A DNA stretch of 64,000 bases from Meandrina meandrites (taxonomy: Eukaryota > Cnidaria > Anthozoa > Scleractinia > Meandrinidae): contig OY855907.1 in NCBI GenBank assembly GCA_963693305.1, positions 30,255,801 to 30,319,800 on the forward strand, written 5' to 3'. A program made the position numbers and the translations under genes. Below, in pieces: positions 32,302 to 44,104 of the stretch. Position 1 is the first letter of the stretch. Each line of letters starts with the position of its first letter. The notes beneath the pieces are model-generated. The model ran no database searches and was not told where the DNA came from. It saw nothing but the letters and a program-made list of their open reading frames with translations.

Positions 32302-35300
32302 ACGACACCGCGCGGGTTATGCTACGCGCGCAGTTTTAATGATTTAAGATTGGTGCCACAATTTGATAACTCTTAAAATACTCACAATACTGCTGTTGTC
32401 AATGGCAGTTTCCACAGAAATGAACTTAGTTCTGTTCCCTCACAGTTCACATTCATCAATTGGTAAGGTCCCTCAAATAAATAACATTGGCACGGATCTG
32501 GGCACTCTAAACGTTCCCAAAAAAATGGAAGTACAATTATTATTGTTTTTAATAAAGTTCAAATGATTAGTCACTATAATAACAGTTAACCTGAGCCAAT
32601 TTGACACTATTAATCGGTACGTGTTCTAGACAAGCAAGCAACTCAAAAACGTTACAGGATACCGCATGTGATATTAACATATATGTTGTTATTATTTAGT
32701 TACAACTTGTATACCATATTTCCTGGAACAAGCGCCCACGCTCTAATAAGCGACCCTCCTTGAATATTAAGCACCCACAACCTTATCTAAATTAGCAAAT
32801 AAAGGACGCCCTCGAATAAGCGGCCTCCTCCCCACACTTTATTAAAATTTCTTAAAGTGCCTATGAAATGAAGTTTTCGACTGGTGCCAAAATAAACCCA
32901 TGTGACGTCATAAGGTGTGTAAAGCCTTTTGCTTGTAAATTTTAACGCTCTTTAAAGCACTGTAGAATATTCCGAGAATATCTACAAGCAGCCGAAGCGA
33001 TTACTGGGCGGCAGCAGTTTTGGCCACGCACACCGCCTGATTCACACTAAAGTTATCAAAGGAGTAATATGAATGATTAGGATGTAAACATTATTAGTTT
33101 GCTGACTTTTTTGCGAAATTATTTTGTGAAGGACTCGAAAAAACGTTTGTTAGTTAGAAAGAGAATTATCTTGTCTTTCTGGTCGTTCTGGTGTCGAAAA
33201 CGAAGCGCTAATCAAGGGTACATAGCTCATTAGCAAAAGTGATTCACTACGCTTGTTTATTACCGTTGGCGTAAGACTTTTTGAACTGTCCGGACGAGCT
33301 ATAAAGCTGCCTTTACGACACATAGTTTTAACCCACGCTGTTGGACTATAGTGAAATGGAAACAATTTCCTACTCTGAGATGGAAAGAAAGGGAAAAGAA
33401 GAGAAAGACGACAAAGAGAGACGACCGGCCGCTCTCGTGTACGCGATGAATCAAAATAAACTATACTATCAAAATAAAGCCCGCACCATCGACTTTATCG
33501 CAGTCGCTTGACTTTTGTTTATGGAATGTACGGTCTGCGAAGAATAAAGCACTGACACTTTGTCGACATGTACTTTGTTGTTCCTTCACATTTAATGCAA
33601 CACCAGACACCCACTTGTACCCAGACTCCCACTTTTTGAAAATTGTACATAGCTCTCTTAATATTTATATTTTGTTCGGTTCCTGGGCAGTCCAAAATGC
33701 CTCACGGCAATGTGCTTCAAGCTGCAATGACAGCTTTTTCAGTAGCAGACTATTTTCGTCACAGTTAGCAAAGTCACATGACTAATGACGTCATTACCCT
33801 ACGTCTTATACAAGAAGTAGTTTATGGTAAGAGTTATTTCTATACGACATAGTACTCCTGCTGGCTTCAAACTGACCAAGTTATTTGGTATTTACGATGT
33901 TTCAGTTGCAAAGGATTCTGGGAAGGTTCTTATTATAATTCTACATTGTGTTTATAGTGATTATTACAAGTGAAGCCGGTAAAAACAATATATAATTAGA
34001 TATCCCATAGAAAACAAGTAAATTTGAAAAGGTTAACAAAATAGATTAGTGTGTATCAATCTGCAGCTTACTTTATAAGCAAAATGCCTACATTGTGTGG
34101 CTTCAGAAAATATCCATACCCACCGCTTGGATGGTCACTGGAAACTCCGAAGGGGAGGGAGGTCTCAAAAGCCCAAATTTCTAAAAAGGTATGACGCTGG
34201 AAGTTCCAGGGGTTGGGAGGGTCCAAACCAAAGAACCATCCTTGGTGGAGGTATGAATATTTTTTGGAACAACACATTATTTATAATTAAACTGCTATTA
34301 CACTCTTGAAGACACTAGCCTGTGCTGCAGAAAAAAAAAAACAGGACGTCTTAACTTAACCTGGAGTACAATTTATGGTCTGCGATAATAATTCCCTAAT
34401 TCTCTGTTATTTTTATTGAAAAAAAAATACTTTTGTCATGAACCCCCCAAAAAAACTCACATGTAATAAAGTGTCAGTATTCCCATGTAGCTTTATTGGG
34501 TTCTGGGATGTTCATGTTACATAAATAGCTATAAATGTCACTAAAGTATATTCAGGTTTAAACTTGCAACATGTGGGAATCAATCATGTGACATTTTTAT
34601 TACATTAAACACAATGCGTCTTTTTGAGTTCATTTTGACTATGAGGAATGTCATTGCAAAGTCTTCACGTCACCCGTAAATAGAAGCAAAACAAACAAAA
34701 ACTATTTTGATGAAATTCCAACATGCAGACTGTATGTTAAAATTAAATGGCCTTTTTCAATGTATAAAAAAAAAACTGACTGCTTTCATGTTGGGCTAGT
34801 GGATCCACTATTTTTTCCACTTGCTAGATAGCCAAATGACATTTATGGATTTTGTTGTTGTTGTTGTTTCCAGAGAAACATGGGACTTTGGGTAAGCATA
34901 AAATGGTTTCACCTTGGCCAGTCTACCTGCACTCTTTCTTTCGTTAATCATTGCAGAAAAATGTCAGAATAGTAAATGTTTTGGGCTCTAAAGCTGAATT
35001 GTTGTAATCTGTTCATTTCAAAACATCTATGTTTGGATCTCTTGTAGAGCAAGCTGTCAACAAAAACTAAGTTGGAGTTTATTTTTTCTTCAACTTTGAC
35101 TCAAAATAAAATTCCCTTAACTTCGAAAATTTTATATGTTTTTTCTCTGACTATTTCCTGACGTATAGCAACCATGAATTCTAATGCCAACTCAAATGTA
35201 AATTTTCTTGGCGGCCTGAGATGGCCACTTCGTCAATATTTTGACAAACATTTCCTAACGTATAAATAATAAAAGGATGCGATTCTTATTCATTTGAAGT

Positions 35301-35509
35301 AGCCTAAAATGCAGATGACAAACATAAATAGCAATCACATGCCTCGACGAACTGACTGACATCGAGTACCGGTTAATGCTGCTTCCACAGAGGTTCGTAC
35401 AAACGAGCAGACCGCTGATCATACGTCCCAACGAGAAGCTGATACAAATGAGGCTTTTATCCCAGTATTATGGCAAACTGTTAAACACAACTATTTGATT
35501 TGAACTTAC
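32302..35509. other. Intron-like region, no recognised gene
   Basis: Contains an 'aataagcgaccctcc'-type degenerate repeat (32709-32840) common to MITE termini, and several A or T runs. Short open frames (33150-33365, 34068-34309) show no motif. A linker between the Ig exon and the first LRR exon, which must change intron phase from 1 to 2, would be expected here if they form one gene, but I could not identify it. Confidence 0.45.
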
Positions 35510-35758
35510 TTTCAGCGACAGGGATAATTTCTTTTTTGAGTAATTCACCAATTCTGTCCACCTCACAGCTGTAATTGCTGTTTTTTTCTCCGGCAACTTT
35601 AAGCTGAAATCTTACGGCTGTACTGTTTTGTACAACAATGCCGTTCTTCTTCCACACAATGTAAGGAGCCGGCGCACCATCTGCCGGACACCACAGAGAT
35701 GAAATACTGTTCAAAAGTACAGCCTGAGTCGTGGGCACGCGACTGAGGCTTGGTAAAA
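35510..35758 (-). CDS. Ig-like domain exon, phase 1-1
   Basis: A 249-bp minus-strand exon with a pyrimidine-rich AG acceptor at 35759-35760 and a GTAAGT donor at 35504-35509. It encodes an immunoglobulin fold: LPSLSRVPTTQAVLLNSISS, then LWCPADGAPAPYIVWKKNG (B-strand Cys and core Trp), then VRFQLKVAGEKNSNYSCEVD (F-strand YxC). Both borders are phase 1, the usual arrangement for mobile extracellular Ig exons. It is likely part of a secreted or cell-surface protein. It lies 5.3 kb upstream, in transcription order, of the first LRR exon and downstream of the CUB exon on the same strand, so it could belong to the same gene; that link is inferred. Confidence 0.87.
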
Positions 35759-36684
35759 CTACACAACAAAACAATAAAACGTAGTAATTAATTAAACAGT
35801 TATCGGATGTAGGCCTTGGAATATCCAGGAAGTAAGTGATTGTTAATTGCCGTTTTTTTTTTTGTAATGTATTTTTAACTGGATAAGTAAATAATGCATT
35901 GCATTGTACTGTATTGCATTGTATTCCATCGTATTGTATAGTGAAGCGTAATAAATGTCAAGCATGTGTTATAAGTGCGCCTATGAGATTATACGAAGAA
36001 AGTGTAGAATTTAAAGCTGTAAAAATGAATGTGCTGAACAGTAAACAAGCTTCACTGCGGAATAGACGTCAATGCAGACAGTTTAATTTTTGTTCCATTT
36101 TTACTTGACTATGATCTTGTAAAATAAAACTGTGTTTTCGCGTTGATGTTTCGAAAGTGCTGCATGTTAAATATTTTCAATAGTTATAAACCATATTTTT
36201 AGGTTTAAATTTTATTGTTTATGTATTTTAGGCTAAACAATTAAACGAAATTAAAATTTAAAACAAATTTGATTTTTTTTTTCATGTATTTCTGCGGGTC
36301 GTTTGGTTAGTTCTTTTTTTTTTATTTTGTCTTTTTTTTTAGTTTACTTCTGACCTGATATAATGCAGTGTAGTTTTTTGGCATTTAGTTGTTTCAATAA
36401 ATGGGATAAAACGTGTGTCTGCTTATCCCTTATACTGGTTGTCAGTGTTATGGTTGAGGGGGTTTTGGAAATCACAAAAGCGGGTCTCCATGCAGCTCCC
36501 GTAAGGTCTCACATGAGTGGCTGAGAGAAAAATAGAACAAACAACAAGAACAATGCCCCTAGCCCCCAAAACAATAGCAGCTGCTACACTAGAGGACTAG
36601 TAGAATTACAAGCTTACGAGAGCTGCGTAACAATTCACAAAAGCCGAACTTGATATTTTTGCTTCATTGGACACTGTACAAAAT
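35759..36684. other. Intron-like region, no recognised gene
   Basis: A 'gcattg..gtattg' low-complexity patch at 35894-35940 and T-rich runs. No coding signal was recognised. Confidence 0.45.
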
Positions 36685-37919
36685 GTGACCCTCCACGGGA
36701 AAACAGGGGAAAAGGTGAACGCACGAACACGGCACGGAAGACACATGTTCGCACGGTCCTAACACGACACGCTTATCGTGCGATTATGCGAATTAAAGGT
36801 CAAATGAACCAAAATTTTGATTTTTCTTTATTTTTGACCAATCTGTTAATTAAGAGCCAAATAAACATATTCTGAAGTTTCAAAGTAATTGGACTTTGCA
36901 CCGCAGAGATATTGCAAGTTTAAAAGTGCTTAGCTTCATAATCGTGGGCAGTCGGAAAAATTGTCGGGATATTGTCGGAAACACAACTAAGACGTCACTG
37001 TTGGTGACCTTAAGATTCCGAGGAATTCAAAGCCGTTCAGTTCTGAAGTTCACCAAGTTGGTGACTTCTTTTAAAGCGGAAAATCATGGTGTTGTGAGCA
37101 GCAATAAACTGAAATAATACAAGATCTAGAGTAAGTACTTTTAAGTTTTCTGAAGATTAAAAATTTAGAGAACGTTGGGTTGTAAAAATGAAAAGAGAAT
37201 TGTTTGAACCAAAACAAGCACTCACACATTTATGCGGCTCATTTCACTGAAAACTGTATTAAACAAAATCTGTCAGTCTCTAAGACTTGACCTTAAAGAG
37301 GGAGTATGCAGTCCCAACGACTTTTTGATCAGAAAATTAATACCCGTCGAATGCCCGCCGACGACCAGAGAGACTACGTACAACTGTTCGTTCATTTTTT
37401 GCTTAATGTAGCAAGTTGGAAGTAAGGAATTTTCATAACTAGGGTTGCAGTATTTTTATTATGATTATTAACACTTTTATTTTGTTGGTTTGGCTTGGCA
37501 AGTATTGCGAACTTCAATATCAACTTCAGTATCGATTCAATATCCTCACCGAATAATGCACCTTCCACGTGCACGCTTTTTGAGACGTGTTTTTGACGCA
37601 TGTTAATATGTACCAGCTAAATAAAATTTACGTCTCTGTGGCCAAAAATATGGACTATAAACAGGTAATAGAAACAAACCTCACAGTGTCTGCGGAGATA
37701 GTCGTTAAACGCTCTGTATTTATTATTCACCACTGAATTTTCTTTCAGCTGAAAACGACACGATGGTTTGCGGTTTCGAATTTGCATTGAGAAATATCCT
37801 TTCATTCAAGTTAACTTTTTGTGTACAAATTTATTTTTGTGTTTTGTGTGACTCTCAAGTACGAAAAAGATTTAATAGTGAATACAATCTTAGCTTTTGG
37901 TCACATCCTAGAATATTTT

Positions 37920-38160
37920 CGCGCCCATACCGATCCGGGCGGTTTCAAGCCGCACACGTACTGATTATAGCGGAGCTCTCCAGCGGCCCGAAGGGCCGCA
38001 GAGGGGAGCCCCATAACTACCGTGCGAAGATAGAAATTGAGAAAACCATGCGTTTGAGTTTCCATGGTCATCGTGGCTAGCGGCATAGCTCGCGGGCGCT
38101 TGCGCCTAGCGACGACGACGTTGCCCAAAATGGCGGCCATACTCCAAAAAAAGTTTGACC
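37920..38160. promoter_or_regulatory. CpG-rich promoter-like patch
   Basis: In otherwise AT-rich DNA this segment is rich in GC and CpG. It holds the palindrome 'gcggcccgaagggccgc' and 'caaaatggcggccat', a YY1-type promoter motif. No adjoining reading frame is convincing. It may be the promoter of the surrounding element or a captured host promoter. Assigned from base composition and one motif only. Confidence 0.35.
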
Positions 38161-40839
38161 TGGGCATCTTACGTGTTTGATATTGACCATCCGCCTTTCG
38201 TTAAAAGTTACCTATCGTAGAAGTTTGTAGGACACTGCATATTTTTTTTTTAAATCATGTTGAAAATCGACTAGGGATATTTCATTTCGCCTACACGAAT
38301 CGATTGCGTGAAAAGGTGACAAAAACTTTGCTCAACCGTGGGAATGAAAACTTGTGAAGAAAGTGAGCAGCATGAAATATTTTTCGTTATTATTTTTCAC
38401 CCCATCACGTCAGAGATTTTTTCTCACATCAAAAAACTGATCTGGACATTTCACATCAACTTAAACGAAGCCATTGCATGAAAAGGCGCCAAACTCTTCG
38501 ACACGCTGTTCACGTTTAAAGCTGAATGAAACACGCGAAGAAAGCTGCTGAAGAACATAGATCTTCCGTCTTCGTGGATATTTCTCGCTCTATATACCCA
38601 TCTACATAATGGAAACTTATTCCAAATCATTTAGGACAACCTTGTAACGGGAAGAACCGAAGTAATTGCGGACTTGAACATGATATATCGGACTACAAAA
38701 AAGAGCTCGAGCGATGTCCACGGTTCGACCTGCGGCTGAGCAAGCCTGAAAATCACTGAATTGAGCTCAAATAAAAGTGAACTCAAAGCCGATCAAGTTC
38801 ACTGAAGTGAAGGATAAAAGACTGTTAAAGGCTACACCGATGGAAAGAGAGATCTTGATCTTCGTTGATAATTCATATAATGTATATGTCGGTGGTGTTG
38901 AAGAAAGCTTACAAGTTTACAACGAAATTGCTGTGTTCGTCTCCGATATTATTGGGCTGGTTTGAAAGCTTTGCCCTGCAGAATATACAAGCCTTCTTCA
39001 ATAATGAGGTAACAAACTTAAATATATGCACTAAGCATAAGCCTAATTTTATATTGAGAAAATTTACTTCATTTATGAACAAATTTGAAGTTGTGTCGCT
39101 TTTCAGATCGTCCGGTAAATATTTATCAAACCTGTTCGTGTTTGTACATTTTATATAGACATTGTTTATCAAATATTTCGTTTAGACTAGTGATGTTCAC
39201 TACTGGATTTTGAAAACAAATTATTTAGCTGATCAAAATCACAATTTTGCAGAATTTCGGCTCGCTTGTATTTGTTGTTGTTGTTCTTGTGCTTATCTTC
39301 ATTCAGTGAGTGTTGAAATATCTTCACGATGTGTAAACGAATATTTCGCCGGTTTCGTTGCGAGTTACCTGTCCTTGGCTGAGTGAGTTCAGACTTTGCC
39401 TAACGCATATTTATACTTACCAGAAATGAAGAAAATTCATTCAGTTCTCTACATAAAATTCTCTCAGGTACTTAGCAACGCGTACGATAAAACAGGATTA
39501 GTTAAATCATTCAACTAAACCGCAACGAAAAGAAGATGGTTCAGACAGTCAAAACAACATTGTAAGCTCATTCTAAGTTAGCGTGCACTACTTCCCATAT
39601 CACAAACTGCAGGCACAATTCTTACACAAAAGCTGGTTTAAAATGACTTACATAACTGGCACCATAAATTTTCAGTTTGTTTTGCTGCCTCGATTTTCTC
39701 AGTTTTCCGCGGCATGGGTTCATTTTGTTTACTGTGTTTAGCAGCGAGTTCACTTTGTTTTTCTGTATTTTGTTTTTTTGTTTTGTTTTTTTTGCCTTGA
39801 GCTGATTTTCTGGCCCTGACAGTTTTGTAGTAGATCACAACAAGGTCAAGATTCTTTTTACATTGAAAAACTCGTAGAGGTCCTGAAGGTATATTAACTA
39901 GTGTACAGAAGACGTTATAAAGATTTGTTTTGCGCCGACGTGCGCACGTGTGAGGAACCCAATAAAATGCAGTCGTCAAATTCAATTTTAGAACCTGTCA
40001 GTGACAGGCTGTAACAGGAAAGAAAATTCAGATGGGACCACTAAATATATTGACGTCGCTTTCGTCAACAAAACCATGAGAGGTTTTTAACCATAAGCGA
40101 TTAAAATTTATTTTGTACCTATATGGGCCACTGTATAAGCTTAGAAATATAGCGTGGCCACCTATTTAGTAATAAAATTAATAAATGGAAGCTCCGCTTT
40201 TAGGCCTGCCTAAATCTATATATTATATAATTGTGTGCAAATCCAAAAAAAACCTGCATTTCAGTTGAGGTATATAACAAAATTCTTTGTTCCATACCAA
40301 GCTGAGCGGACTGAATATTTTTATTAGCCATCCAGTGTTTGAAATCCTCCTATATCGCACAATGCTCACAATTTTACTCAGTGCTTTAGTAATTATTAGT
40401 CTTTTAAACTGGATTCCAGTGTAGTAAAAAATATAACTACCATGTTTTAAAAACAACTTAGGCCCTTTCAGAATTACTTGAATTACTCAGACTGACTCAA
40501 ACTCTCAAACTTTACATTATTCGCTCTTCAAATGACGATCGTCCTCTCGATCGCAAAACTATTACGTCACAAAATTCAAAGCTCGATCCATTCCTTCCAT
40601 TCCAGTGCGCGGTCATTTTGGAAACGTTTTCGTGAAGTCTTCGGAAATCTTCGTAGTTTTTGCTATATTTCGCGCTTTAAGGCTCAGAAAGCAAAATTTC
40701 TTCCTAAGTTTAGTTAATAATGGGTTCTTTTAGCGTTTGGTTGCTTTAAAATGAAAAACAATGTCGAAAATTTGGTTCATTTGACCTTTAAAGCAATTGA
40801 TTTCCAGCAACGTGCTTGTGGCCTTTGTTTGCATTTGGC

Positions 40840-41030
40840 TAACACGGTGGAGCTTTGTTTTATAACACGTTAGATTGACACGGTTATGCTTAACACGGCA
40901 GATTTCTTAAGACGCTAGACTTCTTAACACAGTAGTTTTTTTTTCTTTTTTCAACACGCTAGACTTCTTAACACGGTAGATTTCTAACACGGTAGACTTC
41001 TTAACGCGGTACACCGTAGTTTGGTGTGCT
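40840..41030. repeat. Degenerate 'cttaacacggtaga' repeats
   Basis: About eight imperfect copies of a cttaacacggtaga motif. Related 'gaccgtgtcatgatgaccg' motifs recur at 41860-41990, nearer the element's right end. Confidence 0.8.
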
Positions 41031-41096
41031 TGCACCGTTGAGAAAGTTGACGATCGTCTCGTTTTGACGGCTGGAGTGCCGATAAGTTCACTCCGA

Positions 41097-41350
41097 GTGA
41101 TACGTTTCATTCAAACAAGCGAACACGACTTTGAACGTGAAACCTTCGATTAAGTTTTATTCAGACAAGCGAACGCCAATAAGTTTTATTTTGTCAAGCG
41201 AACACACGCGGTTTACATGAAAACTTCAATAAGTTTTATTTAGGCAAGCGAACACACGCTTTGAACATGATAACCAATAGTACGATATGTTTCATTCAGA
41301 CAAGCGAACAGACGCTATAAATGTAAAAACTTTGATTAAGTTTCACTCAG
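41097..41350. repeat. Tandem repeat, unit of about 50 bp
   Basis: Five imperfect units share 'caagcgaacacacgct', then 'gaaaacttc' and 'aataagttttatt'. Part of the right half of the 5.4-kb element. Confidence 0.85.
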
Positions 41351-42076
41351 TCATCAAAACTAGAATTTAAATTCCTGGAAACTAAAGAAGATCGCGTCTC
41401 ATGCTTCGTATAAAATTGTTAAATTCGCTTCGTACACGAATGGTGATTTCAAATATCTTTAACACCGAAATAATACAGTAAGACACTACCTCTCTGAAAC
41501 TTCTATTTTCATTCGCCCGCTGTAAACACTACCTCTATTGTTATTCAGGGATAGGGGCATTGTTATAGCCTGTTATGTATTGTTTTAGGAACCAATGAAA
41601 TAACTCGTTCCGAGAGGTAGTGGGCGACCCAAATAATAAACCGTCCATGGCCTTGACAACCAAAGTGAATTTAAGGGAAATTTCCTGTGTAAAATATCAG
41701 AATATCCAAGCTACTCGAATGGGATTGGAAACAACTAAGCTTCCCTGGTAAGTACGAACAATAGTGGCGAAATCGCTCGATTATTTTTAATCTATCTGCG
41801 GGGAACTTTAATTAGGGTTTGTTGACACGGTCAATGTGTAAATGCGTGCCATTTTGCACGTATTAACACGGTGACCGTGTCATGATGACCGTGTCACCGA
41901 AACACGATGACCGTGTCTTAACACGCTGCTTTGTTTTTGGCGTGCAAAGAAGAACAATAACTGGCTTACACGGAGCTACCGTGTTAAGACACGCATCTTT
42001 TGTTTAAAAGTGCGAACGTGCCGTGCGCGTGCGTTCACCTTTTCCCTGTTTTCCCATGGAGGGTCACAAATATCGC

Positions 42077-42175
42077 TACCCTGGGTGCCAGAGGGTTTTT
42101 TTTTTTGTTTTGTTTTGCTCACTGTCGCCACAAAACAAAACAAAACAAAACAAAAACCCTCTGGCACCCAGGGTA
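42077..42175. mobile_element. 99-bp foldback MITE with 9-bp TSD
   Basis: Arms of TACCCTGGGTGCCAGAGGG and its exact complement enclose T-rich and A-rich runs. It is flanked by a perfect 9-bp TSD, aaatatcgc (42068-42076 and 42176-42184). It sits immediately outside the 5.4-kb element. The overlapping open frames here are by-products of the palindrome. Confidence 0.93.
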
Positions 42176-42184
42176 AAATATCGC

Positions 42185-42631
42185 ATGCGTTTAACCATTT
42201 CCTCTTTTTCTCGATTGTTGTCTTCCCCATACACTTCTTTCGATGCTTCTGTGGATTTTATCCTACTTTTCGCATCTTTACAGTCCACATATTTTCTAAT
42301 GTGATTGTCTGTTTGATTTATTTGAGCGAGGGAATAGTTCCAACGCTGTGGGATGCTATTTTTTGATATTAAGACTAAGAAGTTACGGAACTCTCTAGGT
42401 TTTAATACTTCGGCTTTTATAGTTTATGTAAGTAACGGGTGAAAACTGCATCAGCACAATAAACCCGACAGTAATGCAACGTACGATGCACTGTGCAGGA
42501 CATAATATCCAGAACATGAAATCTACTGTATTAACAATATTGTTAATACAGCAATTATGATAAATATAAGCAATTAATAGTAAATATAAGCAAAACCAAT
42601 AATTTGATAAAGCGTCACACGTGCCTTTTAC
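42185..42631. other. Intron-like region, no recognised gene
   Basis: Includes the short palindrome 'actgtattaacaatattgttaatacagc' region near 42523-42552. The open frame of the CUB exon runs on into it past the splice donor without homology. Confidence 0.5.
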
Positions 42632-42963
42632 ATTATGTAATTTGCCGGTGTAGGTAGCACTGAACAAATATTCCAAGGATACTGAAAATGTTAACCACAT
42701 GTAGCGTCCACTGGATCGTACAACACCAGTTAGGTAATCTCCGCAGAATATAGCAAGCACATTCCCTGCCTGATTATTGCCATCACGAACTTCAAGAAAG
42801 TAACCACGAAGACACGGTCCCGGAGTCAACGAGGATCTGTACATGGTAAAGTTCATCTCCACATACTGTCCTTTTGGAACTTGGAGGACTATTGTGTCAT
42901 AAAACCATGGGACCGGCTTACTTCCTTCTGCTTGTTGAAGATAAACAACCAACATAACTGCAG
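42632..42963 (-). CDS. CUB-domain exon
   Basis: The minus-strand exon starts after TTACTTGTTACAG. It encodes the end of a signal peptide (AVMLVVYLQQAEG) and then most of a CUB domain: LQVPKGQYVEMNFTMY, CLRGYFLEVRDGNNQAGNVL, FCGDYLTGVVRSSGRYMWLT and FSVSLEYLFSATYTGKL. The Cys pair (PCLRGYFLEVRDG to IFCGD) and the final aromatic strand are typical of CUB. The N-terminal CUB strands are atypical or short. A donor GTAAAAGG at 42631 is my best choice for the end; the exact 3' border is uncertain. It joins in frame to the exon at 44039. Confidence 0.83.
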
Positions 42964-44038
42964 CTGTAACAAGTAAATTTCTTTTGTTAAAGCAAACACA
43001 AGTAACACATCACAACATTGTAAGGAAGTTTTTAAAGCTTCGTATGACATGAAAAATTTGCCTGTTACGTTGATTCCAATAGTAAAGGCTAACTCGACAT
43101 ATGGGAGTGACGGCCTTGTTATCTTTTATTTCAAGAAATTGCAAAGATTCAGTACACAGTACACCTAAACTTATGGAACTGTAATTTTCTTACTCAGACA
43201 GGTTAAAAAATGCAAACCGTCCTTTTTTCTTTCTTCTTTTTTTTAAAATAAAGGAAAGAACACCTTTTTTATGAAGTTTTTATTCACATAACATCAGGGG
43301 ACGCCGTTTAGCAATTTACGTTTGTTTAGCTGAAGAAGGTCACAGTAGTACCCAAACGTCCAAAAACATTTTTCTTTGTTTAAGCCAGTATCAACTTTTA
43401 ATTAGTTCTTAACTCAATTGATACAACGTTTACACAGCGTTAAGGGTGTTTAGGGAAAATCGTTGGATTTGGTTTGATGTGAAGTGGATATCGTTTCCTT
43501 TTAAGATTTTTAAAGGCAATAAAAGTTGATCTATTTTTGTATTACCGAATGTGCAAATATTTCAAATTTCCAGTTTTCAGCGCTCTCTTTTGACACCTAA
43601 AAGTAATTTGCCTGCAGATATTTTTCCGTACATGCAAAATACAGCCCTTTTTCTTTAATGCGACGTAAAAAACAAGCTATTGAAAATCCTTCCTAGAGAT
43701 TTTTGGCGTCGAAAAAGACTAAAATTGCTACTTTGACAAACTGCCATCTTTGTTTCAAACTGTCTCTCTGCAGAGATGCGGTCCCTGGAAAAAATGAATG
43801 CAATTTTTACAAAGTAGAAAGACTGGCTACAAACGTTTGATTACTTACTCATGGATACCTTTCATCAGAAAAAGTTTGAGGTAAGATTGTTTTCGGCAAT
43901 TTCCAAAATTACTCGAACCTTACGTGGAACGGCTCTTACGTGTTTACCCTAATATTTAAAAAAAATAGTTGAAAGTACTTAGTTGATTTCCCATTGTACT
44001 ACACAGCTTATATTGAAGAAAATCACAAGTGGGCTTAC
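42964..44038. other. Intron 1, no other gene
   Basis: Intron between the signal-peptide exon and the CUB exon. No repeats or coding signal were recognised. Confidence 0.6.
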
Positions 44039-44104
44039 ATGAAAAAACAGTGAGACTCCATGTAACAATTCTGGATGCCATCTTCATGTTTCTCAGTTCT
44101 TTCG
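44039..44104 (-). CDS. Start exon with signal peptide
   Basis: Short exon on the minus strand after a TTTGCCTTTTCAG acceptor, so there is also an upstream 5' UTR exon. ATG at 44087-44085 opens MKMASRIVTWSLTVFS. The exon stops in phase 1 at a GTAAGC donor (44038). The CUB exon begins in the matching phase with SAVMLVVYLQQAEG, so the joined product starts with a basic n-region, a hydrophobic core and a small-residue cleavage region, a classical secretory signal. This start is supported by both splice sites, phase and signal-peptide character. Confidence 0.82.

Larger units (their letters stand above)
36685..42067. mobile_element. 5.4-kb TIR element in the CUB-Ig intron
   Basis: The left end GTGACCCTCCACGGGAAAAC and the right end are inverted copies over about 50 bp, including 'ggtgaacgcacg' against 'cgtgcgttcacc'. 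Flanks share AAAT. Further in, 'aaaggtcaaatgaaccaaaa' at 36795 is inverted at about 40765. No transposase was recognised. Internal features are a CpG-rich patch and tandem repeats near the right end. The superfamily is unassigned. Confidence 0.78.

Noticed and set aside
37995..38011. GC-rich perfect palindrome that looks like a bacterial terminator
   Set aside because: The window is clearly eukaryotic. The palindrome is part of a CpG-rich patch in a transposon-like element.
42010..42366. Several open frames with FCFVLF-like peptides
   Set aside because: They are translations of the 99-bp foldback with its T-rich and A-rich runs.
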